A stretch of DNA of 64,000 nucleotides from an uncultured Clostridia bacterium. GTDB taxonomy: Bacteria > Bacillota > Clostridia > TANB77 > CAG-508. The stretch covers positions 1 to 64,000 of the forward strand of contig CAKOXV010000002.1 of assembly GCA_934130355.1 (NCBI GenBank), read 5' to 3'. The notes beneath the pieces are model-generated. The model saw only the letters and a program-made list of their open reading frames with translations, made no database searches and was not told where the DNA came from. Below are positions 60,363 to 64,000 of this stretch, piece by piece. Positions within the stretch are counted from its first letter, which is position 1; every line of letters begins with the position of its first letter. A program made the position numbers and the translations under genes.

Positions 60363-60391
60363 TTGACAAAATCACTTATAAATGATATAGT
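60363..60391 (+). promoter_or_regulatory. Promoter of veg
   Basis: TTGACA and TATAGT are 17 bp apart, ending about 30 bases before the start codon. Confidence 0.75.
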
Positions 60392-60421
60392 AAAATCATC
60401 TTAAGCAAAGTAGGTGATTTA

Positions 60422-60730
60422 ATGATTTGTAGAAATGACATCTCAAACTTAAAAACGGATATTAATGACAAAATCGGACAAAAGATAATTGTTAAAGGTT
60501 CATTAGGAAGAAGCAAAGAATTTGCAAAAGAAGGTACAATAGAAAAAGCATACTCAAATTTATTTGTAGTAAAATATGAAGATAATGACCGTACAGCGTC
60601 ATACACATACACTGATTTACTTACAAGAACAGTAGAAGTAGATGTATTTAATGGTGAAGAATATAGTCCACTATTACCACCACTAATAGTAGAAAGTAAA
60701 AGGAAAAGAGTAAAAGAGCAACTTGTATAA
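60422..60730 (+). CDS. veg: Veg-family protein
   Basis: This 102-residue protein matches Veg, a small protein that is highly expressed in vegetative Bacillus cells and stimulates biofilm formation. It has the family line ISNLKTDINDKIGQKIIVKG, GRSKEFAKEGTIEKAYSNLF and VVKYEDNDRTASYTYTDLLT. It comes after yabG as in Bacillus, where yabG and veg are neighbours. Its C-terminus carries an extra basic tail (SKRKRVKEQLV) that overlaps the terminator arm. A consensus-like promoter suggests strong expression. Confidence 0.88.
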   Translation: MICRNDISNLKTDINDKIGQKIIVKGSLGRSKEFAKEGTIEKAYSNLFVVKYEDNDRTASYTYTDLLTRTVEVDVFNGEEYSPLLPPLIVESKRKRVKEQLV

Positions 60731-60743
60731 GTTGTTCTTTTTT
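60713..60743 (+). terminator. Terminator of veg
   Basis: AAAGAGCAACTT pairs with AAGTTGTTCTTT (one G-T pair) around GTAT, followed by TTT. Confidence 0.8.
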
Positions 60744-60826
60744 AGTATCATTTTGAGATTTTTACAAAAAACAATTGAAAATTATATAAAATATAGTATA
60801 ATATGTGAGAAAAGGGAGGGATAACA

Positions 60827-61024
60827 ATAGATAGGATAGAATTAGCCATAAATGTAATTAATTTAAAAATAGCCAATGAGGTAAAACATAATAAAGAAAA
60901 ATCATATACAGATTTTAAAGAAAAAATTACAAAACTTCAAGAAGAAAGAGATCAAATATATAAAGACAATGAAGAAGTAATAAATAAAGTATTAACAGAA
61001 TATTTAAATGAGGTAAAGGAGTAA
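60827..61024 (+). CDS. Probable antitoxin of the zeta toxin, ATA start
   Basis: A 65-codon frame is strongly coding in character: helical and charged (ELAINVINLKIANEVKHNKE, then YTDFKEKITKLQEERDQIYK and NEEVINKVLTEYLNEVKE). It ends 2 bases before the zeta-type toxin gene. There is no ATG, GTG or TTG at its opening; GGGAGGG is followed 6 bases later by ATA, with a stop further upstream, so initiation at AUA is implied. Size, place and coupling fit an epsilon-like antitoxin. Weak initiation would lower antitoxin supply unless the start is a mutated ATG or a base error. Confidence 0.6.
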   Translation: MDRIELAINVINLKIANEVKHNKEKSYTDFKEKITKLQEERDQIYKDNEEVINKVLTEYLNEVKE

Positions 61025-61026
61025 AA

Positions 61027-61902
61027 ATGAAAGAGGCAAACAAATATGACTTAACAGAAGAAGAATTTTTTAGATGTTTAAAATTAGCAGAAATGCAGAT
61101 ATTTATGAGAAGCAAGGAAAATGAAAATCCACAATCTGTTTTTATTGTTTCACAAGCTGGTGGAGGAAAAACAGGATTAAGAAAATTTGTAGAAGGACAG
61201 AAGGAAGAAATATTTATAGAAATAAATCCTGATGAAGTTGCTGTATACCATAAATATTATGATGAGATTCTTAGAGAATTTCCAGGAGAGTCACATGCAT
61301 TGTTGCAGAGATTTGTACAACCTGCATTAGACAATTATTTAAGACAAAGGGCTGTACAGTTAAAAAATAATTTAATACAAGAAGGAACCTTTGGAAGTAC
61401 AGAAGGATATTTAGAAATATTAGAATATCAAAAAGAACATGGATATGATATAGAAATAGATATATTAGCAGTTGATAGATTCGAAAGTTTGCTATCTTCA
61501 TATGAAAGAGAACAATATTTTATTGAAGCAGGTTTACCACCAAGAGGAGTAGTACCTGAATATCATGATAGAGCATATTACAATTTACTAAAAACAGTAG
61601 AAGAAGTTGAAAAAAGAGGATTATATAACAGGATAAATGTATTTAAAAGAGGAAGTGTTGAGCTACAACCAGAGTTAGTACATACTTCAGGAGATGGAAG
61701 ATATCCAAGTGCTGCAGAATGTATAAGAGAAGCAAGAGCAAGTGATAGAAAAAATATATTGAGAAATCAAGCAAATTACAGAGCAAGGATACAAGCATTA
61801 AGAGATAGGATAAAAACTCAAGTGCAAATTGGTAAATTAGACAGATTAGAAAAAGAATTTAATCTATGTTTAGAGCAAGAAAATCAATTACAACAAGATT
61901 AA
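61027..61902 (+). CDS. Zeta-type toxin kinase
   Basis: A 291-residue zeta-toxin family protein. Walker A QAGGGKTG is at residues 43-50 (Lys48, Thr49); INPDEVAVYHKYYDEI with the catalytic acid and the QEGTFGSTEGYLEILEYQKE block follow. Zeta toxins phosphorylate UDP-N-acetylglucosamine and block wall synthesis; the lone small gene before it is the likely antitoxin. The C-terminal third is helical and basic (RIQALRDRIKTQVQIGKLDR). AAAGGAG lies just before the ATG. Family members sometimes serve other kinase roles. Confidence 0.85.
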   Translation: MKEANKYDLTEEEFFRCLKLAEMQIFMRSKENENPQSVFIVSQAGGGKTGLRKFVEGQKEEIFIEINPDEVAVYHKYYDEILREFPGESHALLQRFVQPALDNYLRQRAVQLKNNLIQEGTFGSTEGYLEILEYQKEHGYDIEIDILAVDRFESLLSSYEREQYFIEAGLPPRGVVPEYHDRAYYNLLKTVEEVEKRGLYNRINVFKRGSVELQPELVHTSGDGRYPSAAECIREARASDRKNILRNQANYRARIQALRDRIKTQVQIGKLDRLEKEFNLCLEQENQLQQD

Positions 61903-61917
61903 TTGAAAGGAGAAAAT

Positions 61918-62796
61918 ATGATAGACTTACATATTCATACAAATTATTCGGATGGAGCAGATAGTATTACAGAGGTATTACAAAAAGCTGAAAAACTAGG
62001 ATTGACATATATTTCAATTACAGACCATGATAATTGTAAGGTGTATAAAGAACTTGAAAATATGGACATAAAAAAATACTATACAGGTACAATTATACCG
62101 GGAATTGAAATAAAATGTAGTTATAAAAAAAGATTAATAGAAATATTAGGATATAAAATTGATACTAATAAATTACAAGATTGGGCAGACGAGTATTATA
62201 AAGATAAAACTAAGTCAAAATTACAACAAAAGTATTTTAATATACTAGTTGAAAAATGTGAAGAAATGGGACTTAAAATAAGTGAAGAAGCCAAAAATAA
62301 TTTTAATCCAGAAAAAGAGTGGGCAAGTCTACATATATATAAAGAACTTGTAAATCATGAGGAAAATAAAAAAATATTACCAGAAGGGGTATTAGATACA
62401 TTTGATAATTTCTCTAAAAAATATTGTGGAGATGTTAATAGTAAATTATACATAGATAAAACTGCAGATTATATATCATTAGAAGATGCAATTGAAGTAG
62501 TAAAAAAATGTAATGGGTTAGTATTTTTACCACATTTATTTATATACAAATGGGCAGAAGATAAAGAAAAGTTTATAGATGAAATTTTAGAAAATTATTC
62601 AATTGATGGAATAGAATGTATGCATAGTGAGTTCAATGATGAACAAATTCAATATCTACTTAAATTAACAAAAGAGAGAAATTATTTTAGAAGTGGAGGA
62701 AGCGATTATCACGGTGTTAATAAAGTAGGCATAGAATTAGGATGCGGAAAAGGAAATTTGCAAATTCCAGAAGAGTTTGTAGAAGAATGGAAGTAG
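61918..62796 (+). CDS. PHP-domain phosphoesterase
   Basis: A 292-residue PHP protein of the group related to histidinol phosphatase and the 5'-3' RNase/nuclease TrpH. Metal motifs: MIDLHIHTNYSDGADSITEV, SITDHDNCKVY, PGIEIKCSYKKRLIEILGY, LPHLFIYKWAED and SGGSDYHGVNKVGIELGCGK (shortened). The ATG behind AAAGGAG was chosen; a TTG five codons upstream overlaps that site. TrpH-like proteins cleave small nucleotides or RNA ends. It lies between the toxin gene (15 bases) and prmC. Confidence 0.85.
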   Translation: MIDLHIHTNYSDGADSITEVLQKAEKLGLTYISITDHDNCKVYKELENMDIKKYYTGTIIPGIEIKCSYKKRLIEILGYKIDTNKLQDWADEYYKDKTKSKLQQKYFNILVEKCEEMGLKISEEAKNNFNPEKEWASLHIYKELVNHEENKKILPEGVLDTFDNFSKKYCGDVNSKLYIDKTADYISLEDAIEVVKKCNGLVFLPHLFIYKWAEDKEKFIDEILENYSIDGIECMHSEFNDEQIQYLLKLTKERNYFRSGGSDYHGVNKVGIELGCGKGNLQIPEEFVEEWK

Positions 62797-62823
62797 AAAT
62801 AGTAATAAAAAGGTGGTGTTAAT

Positions 62824-63663
62824 ATGACAATAAAAGAAATACTATCAAGAGGGATGGTAATTTTAAAAGGAAATAATATAGATAGTCCTAAATTAAAAGC
62901 AAGATTATTACTACAATATATATTAAAAAAGCCAAGACAGTATTTAATAGTATATGATAATAAAGAAGTTGAAAAAAGGCAACAATGGGAGTATTTCGTT
63001 AATATTGACAAATTAACCAAAGGAGTTCCATTACAACATATAACACATCATCAAGAATTTATGAAAATGGACTTTTATGTTGATGAAAATGTATTAATAC
63101 CACGACCTGATACTGAAATATTAGTTGAAGAAGCTATAAAAATAGCCCGAAAAATGAATAAGCCTAAAATATTGGATTTGTGCACAGGAAGCGGAGCTAT
63201 TGCAATAGCTATAGCTAAAAATGTGTCAGAAGCTGAAGTCTACGGAGTAGATATTAGTGCTAAGGCATTAGAAGTGGCAAAGAGAAATTCTAAAGAATTA
63301 GATGCGAAAGTTAAATTTATAAAAAGTAATTTGTTTGAAGAAGTTCAAAAAAAGAAATTTGATATAATAGTTTCAAATCCACCTTATATAAAGAAAAATG
63401 ATTTGAAATGTCTTAGCCCAGAAGTTAAAAATGAACCTGAATTGGCACTAGATGGCGGAATTGACGGACTTGATTTTTATAGAAAAATTACTTCAAAGGC
63501 AATAGAGTACCTTAAATTTGGTAGTTATTTGTGCTTTGAAATCGGTTTTGATCAAAAAGATGAGGTTGTGGATATTATTAATTCCCAAGAGCATTATACT
63601 AATACATATTTTAAGAAGGATTTGGGTGGTAATGATAGAGTAGTTGTGACTCAAGTTAATTAA
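62824..63663 (+). CDS. prmC: Release factor glutamine methyltransferase
   Basis: PrmC methylates the Gln of the GGQ motif in peptide-chain release factors and so speeds termination. The 279-residue protein has an N-terminal helical domain (LKARLLLQYILKKPRQYLIV), VLIPRPDTEILVEEA, the SAM motif ILDLCTGSGAIAIAIAK and the substrate motif IIVSNPPYIKKND. AAAGGTGG precedes the ATG. prfA, its usual neighbour, is not seen here; whiA follows. Confidence 0.95.
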   Translation: MTIKEILSRGMVILKGNNIDSPKLKARLLLQYILKKPRQYLIVYDNKEVEKRQQWEYFVNIDKLTKGVPLQHITHHQEFMKMDFYVDENVLIPRPDTEILVEEAIKIARKMNKPKILDLCTGSGAIAIAIAKNVSEAEVYGVDISAKALEVAKRNSKELDAKVKFIKSNLFEEVQKKKFDIIVSNPPYIKKNDLKCLSPEVKNEPELALDGGIDGLDFYRKITSKAIEYLKFGSYLCFEIGFDQKDEVVDIINSQEHYTNTYFKKDLGGNDRVVVTQVN

Positions 63664-63708
63664 AGTATGTTTAAATGTATAACTATTTCATAGAGAGGAG
63701 AGGTATGT

Positions 63709-64000
63709 ATGTCGTTTTCTGCTGATTTGAAGGAAGAGTTGAGCAAAACTGAGAGTCTTGCAAATAAAGAAGCTGTTAAGTATGAATTGCTGGGATATTT
63801 AATAAGTAGCAATATTTCAGAAGAAAAGAACAAAATTAAATTTAGTACAGAGAATGAATATAACATAAATAGATTTTCAAGATTGTTAAATAATATGGAA
63901 ATACATAATTATGATATAACACTACAAGGAAAGCTTTTTGTGATAACTGTAAGCAAAGAAAAAATAAATAATATAGAATATGTTGATAATTTGAACACAG
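63709..64000 (+). CDS. whiA: WhiA-like regulator, 5' part
   Basis: The frame opens behind GAGAGGAGAGG and runs off the window after about 97 codons. The N-terminus MSFSADLKEELSK is the WhiA hallmark, and the following residues (KYELLGYLISSNIS, NRFSRLLNNMEIHNYDITLQ) fit its LAGLIDADG-like domain. WhiA is a DNA-binding protein linked to cell division, chromosome segregation and, in actinomycetes, sporulation. The C-terminal helix-turn-helix lies outside the window, so the call rests on the start alone. Confidence 0.8.
   Translation, partial: MSFSADLKEELSKTESLANKEAVKYELLGYLISSNISEEKNKIKFSTENEYNINRFSRLLNNMEIHNYDITLQGKLFVITVSKEKINNIEYVDNLNT

Overview
The window is very AT-rich and comes from an anaerobic, spore-forming Firmicute of the class Clostridia, probably an uncultured gut Clostridium-like lineage. 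Spore genes (gpr, spoVS, spoIIP, yabG, cotJA/B/C) show that it sporulates. A 2-hydroxyacyl-CoA dehydratase activase-like giant, formate-tetrahydrofolate ligase and a dockerin protein fit an anaerobic fermenter. No rRNA, tRNA or CRISPR array was seen.

Layout. 1-6.3 kb is accessory: a C39-type peptidase, a VanR/VanS-like two-component pair whose regulator is frameshifted, a truncated secreted protein joined to an integrase remnant, and a LiaF/DUF4097 envelope-stress pair. 6.8-22.4 kb is housekeeping: scpB, proS, the Asp23-AmaP-DUF2273 cluster, nusB-xseA-xseB, fhs, gpr, an ABC exporter, rpsO and pnp. 22.5-29 kb holds addA, a Fic protein with an altered catalytic motif and a repeat-rich dockerin protein. 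29.1-36 kb is the cotJ spore-coat operon, interrupted by a mobile element. 36-64 kb holds a MacB-like transporter, the activase giant, asd-dapA, ymdB-spoVS, a peptide-binding protein, recA, recJ, relA, spoIIP, nth, yabG (frameshifted), veg, a zeta-type toxin-antitoxin pair, a PHP phosphoesterase, prmC and the start of whiA.

Main discovery: cotJB is split by a 5,292-bp element bounded by the 7-bp repeat AAGGCCA. A large serine recombinase gene ends 13 bp from one boundary. Joining the two flanks at the repeat restores the conserved CotJB ending (PWPWE then GGMF and stop), giving an 86-residue protein directly followed by cotJC. This is the logic of the sigK skin element. The cargo includes a Spo0A-like protein with a degenerate receiver, a sigma/anti-sigma pair and a secreted protein of foreign base composition.

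Second discovery: four copies (A, C, D, E) of a ~355-bp near-palindrome, plus one 87-bp core copy (B), lie in intergenic regions. Outer and inner stems differ in sequence between copies but stay self-complementary within each copy. This means either a selected fold or copy-internal arm conversion. A smaller hairpin repeat shows the same kind of paired change.

The three single-base insertions that break the VanR-like gene and yabG all turn GG into CGG, so a sequencing artefact should be excluded before calling those genes dead.
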